NCBI RefSeq assembly: GCF_905147045.1
Contig: NC_065913.1
Span: 6,932,001 to 6,996,000, forward strand
Length of the DNA stretch: 64,000 nt
Reading direction: 5' to 3'
DNA from: Nymphalis io
Lineage: Eukaryota; Arthropoda; Insecta; Lepidoptera; Nymphalidae
Part shown: in pieces, positions 23,937-35,272 of the stretch
Numbering within the stretch: the stretch's first letter is position 1
Layout of the letters: every line of letters begins with the position of its first letter
The notes under the pieces: model-generated
Database searches by the model: none
What the model saw: only the letters and a program-made list of their open reading frames with translations
Told to the model about the DNA's origin: nothing
Translations under genes and position numbers: made by a program

Positions 23937-24884
23937 GTAATAATTTTTTTAAAATATAATTTTACATTGATATATTATAATTATCATTAAAAATTTGTAA
24001 TAAAATATTTTACGTAAAAGCTGTACGTACATTTAACTAAATCTTAAGCAGAATCTGTTCAGCCGGAAACATGATTATGATATTAGTAGAACTTTTTTAA
24101 GTTTTGTTGTCTTTTAGTATTTTGAATACAGCCTAAAATAATCTAAAAACAAATGTCTTTATAATAATAATCGCATGTGATGGAAAACTATGCAGTGTAG
24201 TGTAGTGTATGTAGAAGTGAGAAGAGGTATATCATATGGGTCTTCGTCCTCGTGAGTGAAAGAGAAAGTGTCTACCGAAATGTTCATACATTTGGTTCAT
24301 TTCATTTCATTTGGTTCCATTAATTGCCGTAATAGCGCTACTGTAGCTAGCGGGAATACTGTTACCTAAAATTAACATTTATGCGTTTATTCATTGGGAT
24401 TTATAAATTAGATTAACAGAATAACTTGAAAATATCAACTTTTGGAGGCGGATATCTAGCTTTTACTCGCTTACCATCAAATTTCATCATCTAGTTCCAC
24501 TGCTTTGTTTTTCATATGGATTGTCCAAATGACAAACAAAATGTCATTAGTTTTCGGCGCCAAACATTCTGTTAAGATAATTTTATAACTCTGAATATTT
24601 TCAAGTGTGGTATATATAAAAAAAAAACCATTCGATACTGTAAAAGTAAGTCATTGTCTTTTTAATAGCAGCTAGAAAAAATATCTAGATGACTAATCTA
24701 CCAACACGAGTTCTGCGTTCCGCTTGATCTTAAATTGTCACAAAAACAATCTCGAGGTCACCCACCTTAAAAAAAAACACAAATATATAATCTCAATACT
24801 GTCTATTTAAGATGTACAAAACGATTTTGTACGCTCAGTACAGTAGTACTATTCTGCAATTATTCTCCGTATTTAACTTGTGAA

Positions 24885-25075
24885 ATGTAATCCGACTTAC
24901 GGTTAAACGCTATTTTGACAATAATTTTAATTAATGTCTCATCTCTCTGACATTACACGATCGTGTGCCCCGCCAGCCGACCCCACCCAGCCACAACGAC
25001 ATACATCACATCTTTAAGACCTGGCCTTTTCTGTGGTGAGTTTCGTGTTTGTTCTTACGAATAGCACTGCAAGTC
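24885..25075. repeat. F-family decayed repeat
   Basis: CGACTTACGGTTAAACGCTATTTTGAC, TCTGACATTACACGATCG and GAGTTTCGTGTTTGTTCTTACGAATAGC match the copy at 2205-2390. A C-rich insert, CCCCGCCAGCCGACCCCACC, lies at 24968-24987. Confidence 0.5.
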
Positions 25076-25369
25076 TATGGAAGCTGCTTTTAAAGTATGT
25101 TGGTTACTTTATTATGAAAGTTAATATATAATTCAATCAAAGCTAGTTAATTATCAGCAATCATATAGAATGTACTAGAATCAGGTCGTTACTTTCAATG
25201 GATATTCATAATGATATAATATATTAGATGGTCAAAAACTGATAATGCCTTATAATGAGCGTAGGTGGAGCTATCTATGATCGTACATAGAAACGAGAGT
25301 TTGATAGAAATGAAATGTTTCATGTAATGAAAATATATATAAACTATCTCCAAAACTGCTCAATTTACT

Positions 25370-25482
25370 TAAAATATCTCACAATTACTCCTCCCCGACG
25401 TAGACGCTAAGAACGGATTTTAAGCAAAACCTAAACCGAATACATTTTTCCTCTTATCTACCCGAGCGAAGCCGGTACCATT
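25370..25482. repeat. Decayed G-type fragment
   Basis: TCACAATTACTCCTCCCCGACG to CGAGCGAAGCCGGTACCATTAG closely parallels 53065-53170. Confidence 0.5.
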
Positions 25483-26645
25483 AGCCAATAATGAAATATA
25501 TTTGAAGGTGTACTTGTATCTTCCACGATGTCATTTCACCACATCGAAAACCACCTAATAACTACAAACAATTATATACCTAGTTTATGATCTTTAATAA
25601 ATGTCATGTTTGAAAAATTACTGAAATCTTTGCTAGAAAAATTGTTTTACGCATATTAAACGGTTATTTTATAGAAAATACGATTTGATAGATTTGATGT
25701 TACGGATAGTAGAACTGCCCAATTGAATATCATCTCCATATATTTATCTTACTATCCGTTACATGTATTCTGCTCATCCTTAAACAGCAAAGCAATCTTC
25801 TGAAATACGCCTCGTAGATATTTCTATACGGAACCAAAACGCATCGTTTCTTGAACATGTTACCCTAGCTCCTAGCATTAAGGGTGTATAAGGTTTTTCA
25901 CTGAATTATGCATTCACTTTTTTTAAAACAATCGTCATTTGCAATTATTAGGTAAAATTTCATATAGAAAGATAGATCAGTAAATAAGGAATAAAATTGA
26001 TTGAAAGGTAAGTTGCTTTAAAATTTTGTTTTTTTTGCCATGACAGGAATTTTCATCAATGTCATTTTTGTAGGTATTTCATGTTCTGAGTTTATAAAGT
26101 AAAGTTATACAGATTAAGCAATATTCCGAGATGTATGGCATAATAGGTGTGGGTTATTGCATTGTTTCATGAATATAAAAAAATGATAATGTTCCATCAT
26201 TAATATAACTTTGTTACTATTTAAATGCGTAGGTTTTATTTTGTGTTCCGATTTAATAAGATTATATAATACGCTTTAGAATTATTTATTTTATCATCAA
26301 AGTATCTATACAATTTATAACGTTTGTAGAGTTAAACGTTTTTGCATAATTATAGAAACGGTTAACTTAAATATGACCTTGAAATTTCACTCTCATCGCA
26401 CCCAAGGAGGTTTCACTGCTTAAATAAAAACAGGTTATTATTTTTTTATTGATCTTGCATTGATTACAAAGTTTTCGTACGTAAGCGTTAGTTGAACGCA
26501 CTTGACATTTTGTATCCTGTCTTCCTTATAACCAGTTTGCTATAACATTACTAAGACTAACCGTATAATCCTCGCTATGAACGGATTATAATACGGATTT
26601 ATAATGGCTCTCGCTGACAATCGCTGTCAAAACGCCCCAACCCAC

Positions 26646-26666
26646 CTGTCAACATGACAGCTGTCA
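26646..26666. other. Nested dyad CTGTC-N5-GACAGCTGTC
   Basis: A perfect 12-bp palindrome TGACAGCTGTCA (26655-26666), centred on an E-box CAGCTG, overlaps a CTGTC/GACAG inverted pair (26646-26660). It sits in a patch richer in GC than the intron around it. Confidence 0.4.
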
Positions 26667-27639
26667 AAGGTTCATCGGGTCTTTTTTGTGTTCGGTTATG
26701 ATAATGTTTAATGCACCGTTAAGTTTTTCATAGTGTATTATTCTGTTCGAATTTGTATACATAATTTTTGAACGGTATAATATAAAAATTTTATTATTAA
26801 TGAGAATTTAGAGGAAATGGGTTAGTATTTTAATATGACCAGTAAATGGAAATGAAACTACAGGAACATTGAAATAAATATCTCATTTCAATTGATTATT
26901 TAAAATTCAGAACTTAATTACAAAAAGTTAAGTTTTTTTATCTATAATAATTATATATTTCAAAGTTATGTATTATAATGTTTCGACGAAAATTCGATAA
27001 ACCAACCAAACCAAAGTAAATTATTAAGAAAAGGGAATTTTGGGAATTAAGTTTGATGAAATTGGATATGAAGAGGTCGTTTCTGTGTAACGCAAAAAGT
27101 TTGCTTTAAAGTTTCCAACCTTTAATGAGTGCATATCGTGATAAAGTCGAATAAATACTGCCGATTCGCCAAATCCTACTAACTATAAATCAGACGCACC
27201 TTGAGTTCAATGACCTTATCTATTAATTAGTCGTTTTTATAATTACATAGTTTTATAAGATGACGCTTTATGGTAATGATAGATAGCATCATCTACGTTT
27301 TTTATTTGTAAAGATAATTAATTTTTTATTAATTCTAACAGATTATTGCATGAAGGTAATTAAAATAGAGCTTTGCATAATTTGTTTATCTCTTCATACC
27401 AAATGGTGGTTTCAAGGTTAAAAGAAAGAGACAAAACATTCTTTAATTGAAGATATTTAAATAAATTATGTTTTTTTTTATTCAGCCAGTAGTTAAGACA
27501 CAAAAATTAATTCATCAAATTTCAAGGTTAATGTTTTCTTAAACTGCGAATCGGACATTTAATTTTTTCTGTACTATTAAAAAAAAAACTTTTCTAAACT
27601 AAGATTGTACACTTAAAAAAATATTACAGTATATTTTTT

Positions 27640-27778
27640 CAATTGAATATAGGAAGACGAGCAAAAGGCCACCAGATGGTAAGTGGTCACCACCAGTAAG
27701 AAACATGAGTCATTCTACAAATACACAGCTAATCATGGGAACTAAGATGTTATGTCCCTTATGGGTGTTATTAAAGTG
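27640..27778 (-). mobile_element. B-family retroposon, partial
   Basis: It runs from GGAAGACGAGCAAAAGGCC to GATGTTATGTCCCTTATGGG. It is diverged and lacks the element's 5' half. Confidence 0.65.
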
Positions 27779-27813
27779 CTATTATTTTTCTCATGTGGCA
27801 ACTATTTTACAGC

Positions 27814-27931
27814 TTATAAACGTTATTCAGCGAGGGAGTCGTTAAACAATATTGTGTCTTCTTCTTTCGAATGTCAAATCAATAATGACAGGAAGAGAGA
27901 AATCATTTAACTAAACAGTCTTAAAGCAACG
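27814..27931. mobile_element. D-family MITE-like element
   Basis: Left end TATAAACGTTATTCAGCGAG, core CTTTCGAATGTCAAATCAAT and AATGACAGGAAGAGAGAAA, right end TAACTAAACAGTCTTAAAGC. The ends are inverted copies of one another in better copies (e.g. 54905-55032). Confidence 0.65.
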
Positions 27932-28074
27932 ATTTTGAGTAAGGCCGTTAGAAGTTTAGCTTAAGACGTTGTATAAAAAATATAATTTATTTAAGTAGGT
28001 TCTTACAAGCATTTTTGAATCGTTATTTTACAAGGAAAAAATAAAATGTAATTATGATAATCATTTTGTCCTGA

Positions 28075-28200
28075 ACGATTTCTAACTGCGTAGCAGAATA
28101 TAGTGCACAAGTAAGTGCGCAAACACAAGAGCACTCTCTATGCACTATGAGAGAAATACAGGACCAACGTCTTTACGTACTTTCCGTAGCATTGTCAACA
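28075..28200 (-). mobile_element. E-family SINE, fragment
   Basis: TAACTGCGTAGCAGAATATAGTGCACAAG to CCAACGTCTTTACGTAC matches 55128-55275. The tRNA-like part is missing. Confidence 0.6.
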
Positions 28201-28434
28201 ATGCCAACTTCAAGATTCCACTTGTTCTGTCCGCTGGTTCATGTTCTATTGGTCATAAAATTACTAAACAAACGCAATTATATTGCTAAAAGCAATTATA
28301 ATTTATTTCGTTCTGCTACCGCATTGTTATATTATTACTTACATATATTATGTGGAAAAATACTTGTTTTTAATATATAATTTAGACCGTGATACTTGTA
28401 ATTGCTGGCTTTTTAAATGGTGGAAAATTACACC

Positions 28435-28690
28435 ACACATTACTATATGGGTAGGTACCACCTAAGCATCAAATATGCTACCGCCAAACAGTAATAGGTA
28501 TCTACTTAGTATTGTTGTGTTGCGGTTTGAGGGGTAAGTGAGCCAGTGTAATTACAGGTGCAAGGGATGGCGTATTGGCGATGTAAGTAACGATTAAAAT
28601 TACTTACATCGTCAATGTCTATGGGTGATAGTGACCACTTACCACCTGGCGACTCATTTGCTGTCTGCCTATTTATTTCATAAGAAAAAA
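28435..28690 (+). mobile_element. B-family retroposon
   Basis: It runs from GTAGGTACCACCTAAGCATC to a weak A end TTTCATAAGAAAAA. It is diverged, with a deletion around the TTCCCAAGGTTGGTGG block. Confidence 0.75.
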
Positions 28691-29387
28691 TATCACGAGA
28701 TTAAACTCGAAGATTACGATCCCGAGTTGAAACTTAAAATGTAGATTACATCAGTAATTTAATTGTTATTTTTATTAATGACTACCGGCCCGACTTCGCA
28801 AGCACATCAAGAAAATAATCTTGTGTTTTTTGAACCTGGAACCGTCGTGAGCATGTGCAGATCAAGTCACTATTGTTTCATCACAATCAAATGTATTCCT
28901 TAGCAACGCATACTGGATAAACAGACAACACTTTTTTTTAAGAAATTTATTAATAGCTACATTTCATATTTCATGCAATTTAAAATAGTAAATAAACTAG
29001 ATTAAAAAACGATTTAAATTCATAATGTAAATTACGCAACCATTACAGTCGGGAACAATCGTGCACATTACAATACACACAATGGTTCATTCGCTTAATC
29101 CATTCAATCAATCAATCATTCAGTGACCGAATGAACGTGATTGAATCCGCTATTGCAAATTGGTTAGGCTCCCATGTTTAAATTAACTTTTTATGCAATT
29201 CGCTTTCTACTTAATACATTAACATAGGAACGACATAGAAACAAACCTAGTTATTTAGGGATAGGAACCTAGGGATTTGTGCGAGTCTTCAACATTACTC
29301 TATCACAAATAATTCTACTATCAAAATATTCTTACTTTAGTTAATTAGGGTGAGCCAATATAAAAACAGAGTTAAGGACTAAGTTAA
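28691..29387. other. AT-rich intronic sequence with a G-type scrap
   Basis: 28785-28930 (ACCGGCCCGACTTCGCAAGC) resembles the start of a common dispersed element. (AATC)n-like repeats lie at 29100-29125. Confidence 0.4.
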
Positions 29388-29674
29388 GTTTACTGGTGGT
29401 AGAACATTGTGCAAGCTCGTCTGGGTAGGTACCACCCACTCATCAGATATTCTACCGCAAAACAGCAGTACTTGGTGTTGTTGTGTTCCGGTTTGAAGGG
29501 TGAGTGAGCCAGTGTAATTACAGACACATAACATCTTAGTTCCTAAGGTTGGTGGGGCATTGGTGATATAAGCGATGGTTAACATTTCTTACAATGCCAA
29601 TGTCTATGGGTGTTGTTGACCACTTACCATAAGGTGGCCCATATGCTCGTCCACCTTCCTATTTTATAAAAAAA
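29388..29674 (+). mobile_element. B-family retroposon, full length
   Basis: It starts TTACTGGTGGTAG and ends in a poly-A run at 29665-29674 (TTTTATAAAAAAAAAGG). One of the clearest sense-strand copies, useful as a reference for the family's 5' and 3' ends. Confidence 0.85.
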
Positions 29675-30538
29675 AAGGACATAGCGTTTTATAATAAAAT
29701 AGATTCGATATCTGGGACGTCATTCATGGTGTAAGGAATGGTTGCCTTAGATTGAAGTATAAACTAGTATAAACTAGTAATGACGTATAATCGTTGTATA
29801 GCGAGTTTAGTTAAACGTTGATCTCTCTTTCCATCATCATATATTTGATATTCGGAAGAATAAGACGCAGAATTATTTAATTAATCACCCCCTTAACGAC
29901 GTTTATGGGTAAAACCGCTAGTATTTAATCCTTAACATAGTTCGCGTTGCTTAAGGAACTAATAAGCCAAGTTGTAAATGAATAATCAGTTTATACATTT
30001 GTCTGTCTTATTCTAAAATATGTATTCTTTTATAATTAAAAAAATAACTATATAATACAAAATAAAACAGAAATATTTCAAGCGTCATTTTGTTTGCAAT
30101 GAATTTTACGCGCGAAAAGCAATAAAATTTAATACACAGATAATAAATGATGATAATAAGAAATTTTTAAAGGCATAAATATGTTGATAAAGTACGTATA
30201 ACTAAAATTACCTACTGCTTACCAAAACTCGCTTGACGACATTCCCATATTTAAAGCAGTTGATTGCGATATGGTTTTATAATATTCAAATATATTGTGA
30301 TTACATAATGTTTTGTAACGATAATTTCGTTTTGAATATTCCATGAAACGTTTCAAGGTAAAAGAGTATCTTGCTCATTTGTAGGTAATTTTCAGTATGT
30401 ACAGAATATAAGAAAAATATTGTGAGTATTGTGGACTAGATAAATAGATGGATGGATTGATCTTCTGTCCTTTTGAGGTTAAGGTATGCAGTTTATTTCA
30501 TGGATACACCTGAAAATTTCACAAATGTATTTATAATG
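29675..30538. other. AT-rich intronic sequence without recognisable feature
   Basis: TATAAACTAGTATAAACTAG is a short tandem pair at 29758-29777. Nothing else is seen. Confidence 0.5.
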
Positions 30539-30540
30539 AC

Positions 30541-30665
30541 GGGCCGTTTGGCGTGGTTGGTAGATACTTGTCTTTCCCGCCGAAGGTTGTGGGTTTGATT
30601 CCCACCCAGGACGGACACACGTGGTACATCAACATGTCTGTTTATCCTGAGTCGGTGTAATTATC
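30541..30665 (+). mobile_element. C-family SINE, 5' part of a mosaic
   Basis: The tRNA-Glu-like head and body run as far as CGGTGTAATTATCTA, then sequence switches to an RTE fragment. Confidence 0.8.
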
Positions 30666-30671
30666 TATTTT

Positions 30672-30868
30672 TTTATTTTGTTAGCCTTTTGCTATCCATT
30701 GCTGGACGAAAGCCTCCCCCATAGAACGCCAACCATCCCGATCTTAGGCAGTCCGCATCCATCCCGTACCTGCCACCTTTTTAAATCGACGGTCCACCTT
30801 GCCACAGGTCTTTCTACGCTACGTTTGCCTAAGCGTAGTCTCCACTCTAACACGTGTCCCTCGACGAT
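30672..30868 (-). pseudogene. RTE-type LINE ORF2 C-terminal fragment, diverged
   Basis: The - strand translation contains V-L-E-W-R-L-R-L-G-K-R-S-V-E-R-P-V-A-R-W and L-K-R-W-Q-V-R-D-G, recognisably the same ORF2 tail as 18771-19063 but diverged. It lies between two pieces of C-family SINE. Chance frames on both strands overlap it. Confidence 0.75.
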
Positions 30869-31060
30869 TCCCACCCAGGACAAACATTTCCGTGCATGAG
30901 CATGTCTGTTTGTCCTGAGTCTGGGTGTAATTATCTATATAAGTATTTATTTACGAAAGAAAAGTAGTATATCAGTTGTCTGGTTTCCATAGTACAAGCT
31001 CTGCTTAATTTGGGATCAGTTGGCCGTGTGTGAATAATGTCTCAGGATATTATTATAAGG
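30869..31060 (+). mobile_element. C-family SINE, 3' part of a mosaic
   Basis: It restarts inside the B box (ATTCCCACCCAGGAC), so about 90 bp of C body is present twice around the RTE piece, and runs to GTCTCAGGATATTA. Confidence 0.8.
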
Positions 31061-31600
31061 GTTTGATTAGATATACTTACATGAAACTCCAGCAGTGGTT
31101 GTCCAAGTTTGTATCCGCAATCTCCGGGTAAGATTCACGTGTTATAGCTACTGGTTCATATCAACTCTTTCACATATGCATATTAAGCAAATTATCTTGA
31201 GCAATCCTGGAGAAATGAACACGTGTTCTATGAAATAACGTTACATGTTTATCAACCAAGATCAGATTTAAAGATAAGCTCCAAGACTTTTCCCTAGCAT
31301 CCAGTTTTTTTATGTTTTTTAGCTATTGCATAACATTTATTCAAACTGTCGTTTACAATAATCATAATACATAGATCCAACAAAGGAGAACCTTGATACC
31401 ACCTAGACCGTGAAACAATAATGGAGACGTAATCTTGACTATTGTTCACTGCGGTTTGGCTAATATTATATTCATTGATGTTAACGGTAGCGAGATATGA
31501 TATCAGTAGTGTGTATAGACACAAGATTTATAATAGGTTATATCCATAATGCATGGTGGCCATTCTTAATGAGACTAGGTATCAGAGTGTACAATTTTGT
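31061..31600. other. AT-rich intronic sequence
   Basis: 31100-31165 (TCCGCAATCTCCGGGTAAGATTC) may be a decayed A2 head on the - strand. The rest is empty. Confidence 0.35.
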
Positions 31601-31850
31601 TCAAACACATTTCTCCTGCACCCTAACTCTCAAAGTCCGCGACTTCGCTTGCATGTTAGTGGGGGTAAGCAGATTTCTTAAGATTCAAGCTTGCTTCATA
31701 CCAAATAAAATTGCTAAATACCAAATTTCATCCTAATCAGTTCAGTGCTTTAGCAATTTGTGTGCAGTTTTGATGCACTTATGTCAACCGTACTAAAACT
31801 GCTTTAAAACTGCAATTTTGTAACTGAAGTCCATTTATAACGCAGACAGT
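31601..31850. repeat. Decayed G-type fragment
   Basis: AAATTTCATCCTAATCAGTTCAG, preceded by CGCGACTTCGCTTGCATG, is the phrase found in abundant lepidopteran dispersed elements. Confidence 0.45.
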
Positions 31851-31888
31851 GTGTCACTTAACTTCATCTATTATTATCCCCCCATTCC

Positions 31889-32168
31889 TAACAGCCTGTG
31901 AATGTCCCACTACTGGGCTAGAGGCCTCCTCTCCTCTTTTTGAGGAGAAGGTTTGGAGCGTATTCCACCACGCACAAGTAGAATACACATGTGGCATAAT
32001 TTCAATGAAATTAGACACATGCAGGTTTACTCACGATGTTTTCCTTCACCGTAAAGCACGAGATGAATTATAATCACAATTAAAGCATATAAAAATTTAG
32101 TGGTTCTTGCCCGGTTTTGAACCCACGATCATTGGTTAAGATTCACGCGTTTTTACCACTGGGCCATC
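31889..32168 (-). mobile_element. A-family SINE with target site duplication
   Basis: It is near full length, with a small body deletion at 31970. A 13-bp near-perfect duplication, CATCTATTATTAT at 31864 and CATCTATTACTAT at 32165, brackets it. Confidence 0.85.
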
Positions 32169-32171
32169 TAT

Positions 32172-32915
32172 TACTATGTATTGGTCTTATCATGCAACTG
32201 CATATTAAATTAGTTTTACTATACTTAGACTTAACAAAGTAGTGTAAATTTGATTTGTTTGAATTTTTTTATTGAGATGGCCCACCTGATGGTAAGTGGT
32301 AACCACAGACTATAGACTTCACTGAAAAAAGAACCACTCGATTAGGACTACTATAAGAAATATTTACCACTCGATTAGGACCTACTTGTTCTACTGTCTT
32401 GATCCTTCGGATAAGATTTTTTTAAAGTCATAATTAATTTGTCTAATTAAGTAAAAAACATTTAAGTTTTTAGTTTATGATGTCACTTTATCTAATTAAA
32501 AGTCACAGTTTGTTACTTTCTTAATATTATCAAATAGGGCAGTAATAGTTAACTAAGTCAAGCATAGGTCGACAAGATAAGATGTGTGTTTGCATCACAT
32601 TCCCTCGTAAATCCTAACCAAACATTGCTACTGCGCTTGCGCCACTTCCCCGTATGATGTAATGCTTTTATCGATGACCCTACTAATGGAACTAGATTTT
32701 GATTGTAATTATAATTATTTTATGAGTTATAAACTAACGCGGAGCTAGGATTTAAGTGCATCGGTTTGATAATATTAAACCATATAATATTATTTAAAAA
32801 TATACTTAATTAAATTGATTATATTAGACGTTATTACAGTTATAAGCATTTGGTAATATGGGCATTGTGCAAGCGAGCTCTGTGAATATAACATGAAAAA
32901 AAAAATTGCTTATTA
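32172..32915. other. AT-rich intronic sequence with a B scrap
   Basis: 32274-32306 (AGATGGCCCACCTGATGGTAAG) is a scrap of B on the - strand. GAACCACTCGATTAGGAC and TTACCACTCGATTAGGAC form a duplicated phrase at 32331-32385. Confidence 0.45.
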
Positions 32916-32917
32916 TA

Positions 32918-33180
32918 TGTAGACTAGAGCTTTACCCGCAGCTTCTCTCGTGTTATGATTCAGAATTGCTATAGCTTTTTTTTTAAATAAAGGATTTTCA
33001 TAGAAACTTTCATCCCCTTTATCACTAACTTTATGGTTAAACTTTACAAAAATCCTTGCTTAGTGCTCACCTACAGTGTAAAAGGGACCCAAATGCACAA
33101 TTTTCATAGCGCTAACCCCAGCAGTTCGGGCTTTGTTTATATGTCAGTCTGTTATTCTTATATATTCATTTATTAATGAT
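32918..33180. repeat. Decayed G-type fragment
   Basis: AGACTAGAGCTTTACCCGCAG to TTATATATTCATTTATTAATG, a worn version of common 'agcttccgcccgcggc' elements. Confidence 0.4.
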
Positions 33181-34660
33181 ATTTGAACTTAAAGTTTTAA
33201 GTTTGTTTTAAAGTTATTCCATAAAAGGAACTTGCTTATGAAATCAGTTTTTTTTTTATAGATTCCGAATTAAATTACACGAATATCTTTGAAGTCGTTA
33301 AAATAAACATTTATATCGTTTTAACATTATCTTTTAAGTGTCTTTCATTTTCGCGTCATAAATTTTAAAAAGTATTTATATACACTATTTTTATAATAAA
33401 ACCAAGCTTAGTTCTAAGCAAAATAGATCTAAAGGTTTTGTCAATAAGTACTATAGTCCTTTGATGATATATTTAGGTTATTTCGAATAAATTACTCTTT
33501 AGTTTTAAGGGATAATAGTCATTAGTCCGAATGACAATAAGTGCTATATTCATTTGATGTATGATTAAACGATTTCGCAGAATTTCTTCGCTTTTATTTT
33601 GAAATATTAAGTTTGGATGCATTCACACCGCATTGTAGAGTAATAAATATTACATTTTATTTGTTTAGTTTTTTCAAACCATCCGGTGTCAGAAGTACTC
33701 ATGAGTTGAAAATAAATTTTCGGGTATTATATAATACTTAAGTCGAAGAGATTAGGTACACCATGTCCTTTTCTTTAACATATCTAATAATACTACTAAA
33801 CTGTAAACTTTTTTCCGGTAAATTCAGGTATTCAAATATTATTAGGTATTCAGATGTCCAAATATCTATGTCAAATTTCATAACGATCGGTTCAGTGGTT
33901 TAATCGTGGTGACGGAACAAACACTTACTTTTGTGTTGTCTGATGCTGAACAGACAATGCTAATAATGTTAAATTCGTAATGCCTTTAAGCGATTGGTGT
34001 GGTCGTGTATCTACAAATGCCCCACAGACCGTGTTTGCTAACGAAAGGGCAAGTATATTTAGACGTGCGTCACTTTGCTTAGCTTAGCTTGTTTTGTGAT
34101 GACGCAGGGATTGAGCGAACGGCTCTGTATACTCTGTGGCAAATTAGCTTGAAAGTGTCAACACCGTTGAAAAAGGAGAGAGGTAACTTTACACTATGTA
34201 GTCAATTTTAGGAAATAACTCTCAATTTTCAATCGGTAATATTATGGCTGTTTTATTGGTCTGATTTGGTAAAGCGTGTGTATTAAACATGCAAAGATTT
34301 TGTCTAACGACAGCAGACATTCAATCTAACATTTAAAAAATATGTAATTCGAAATTGAAAGATTCGTTCCAATTTTGAATCGTAAAATAAAAAGTATTTA
34401 TTACGCTGTATTTTTAACTGTCAATATTCATAATAAATATTGAAGTGACGTTTATTTTTTTTTTACTCGTCTCGAAAAAGCACCCCACAGCTGTACATGC
34501 TAAACAATAACTAAAATTCAATGATCGTTAGAAAAAATTAAAATATGTGCGTGTAATGAAAACATTATGGGGTACTAGGGTTGCCATGTGGAATATTTAT
34601 CAGGACAAGGATTTCCTTGTATATAATAATATATAATAAATTTTCTCTCGTTAAATATAA
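33181..34660. other. Intronic sequence with one exon-like patch
   Basis: 33835-33975 is another worn G-type fragment (ATTTCATAACGATCGGTTCAG). 33985-34190 is clearly GC-richer and contains the open interval 34108-34182 discussed in the findings. Confidence 0.4.
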
Positions 34661-34663
34661 ACA

Positions 34664-34780
34664 ACCTTATTTATAAACGTTGTTTAGCGGGTGATTAGTT
34701 AAACAATGCTTTGTCTCCTTCTTTCGAATGTCAAATCAGTAATGACAGAAAGAGTGCAATTAGTGTTTATCTAAATACCC
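34664..34780. mobile_element. D-family MITE-like element
   Basis: Left end TTATAAACGTTGTTTAGCGG, then GATTAGTTAAACAATGC and core CTTTCGAATGTCAAATCAGT. The right end is decayed. Confidence 0.65.
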
Positions 34781-34996
34781 GTTAGATTTTATTCGACTTC
34801 ATCTGTTAGTATGTATGTGTGTGTCAAATCGTGCAACTGAATTTTAAATCAGTTCCATTAAACTGATTGAAATGTTATTTTACAAACACTTTAGTATATA
34901 ACTTAATATTCCTTTTATCCATGCAGATTAAACAAAGTTAATGAGTTTTTTTTAAAATTGTAATTAAAACGTTTGAAATATATGTATATATGCATT
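34781..34996. other. AT-rich intronic sequence without recognisable feature
   Basis: Nothing recognisable. Confidence 0.5.
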
Positions 34997-34998
34997 TT

Positions 34999-35272
34999 GA
35001 CGAGCCGGTTGGCGTGGTTGGTAGACACTTGCCTTTCACGCCGAAGGTTGTGGGTTCGATTCCCACCCAGGACCGACATTTGTGTGCATGAACATGTCTG
35101 TTTGTCCTGAGTCTGGGTGTTATTATCTATATAAGTATGTATTTACAAAAGAAAATTAGTATATGTAGTATATCAGTTGTCTGGTTCCCATAGTACAAGC
35201 TTTGTACAAGCTTAATTTGGGATCAGATGGCCGCGTGTGAAAAATGTCCCAGGATATTAAAAAGGATATTAT
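34999..35272 (+). mobile_element. C-family SINE, full length
   Basis: The best C copy: head GACGAGCCGGTTGGCGTGG, loop CCTTTCACGCC, B box GGGTTCGATTCCC at 35050-35062, and 3' end TCCCAGGATATTA. There is a small duplication, CAAGCTTTGTACAAGCTT, at 35197-35214. Confidence 0.9.

Noticed and set aside
26027..26072. A possible 27-nt micro-exon, CCATGACAG|GAATTTTC...TTTGTAG|GTATTT, open in phase 1
   Set aside because: The region is T-rich, the donor side itself reads like an acceptor, and 27-nt open intervals between AG and GT are common by chance.
35040..35062. tRNA-Glu-like cloverleaf pieces, here and in other C copies
   Set aside because: The acceptor stem does not close and the sequence continues into the SINE body, so these are SINE heads, not tRNA genes.
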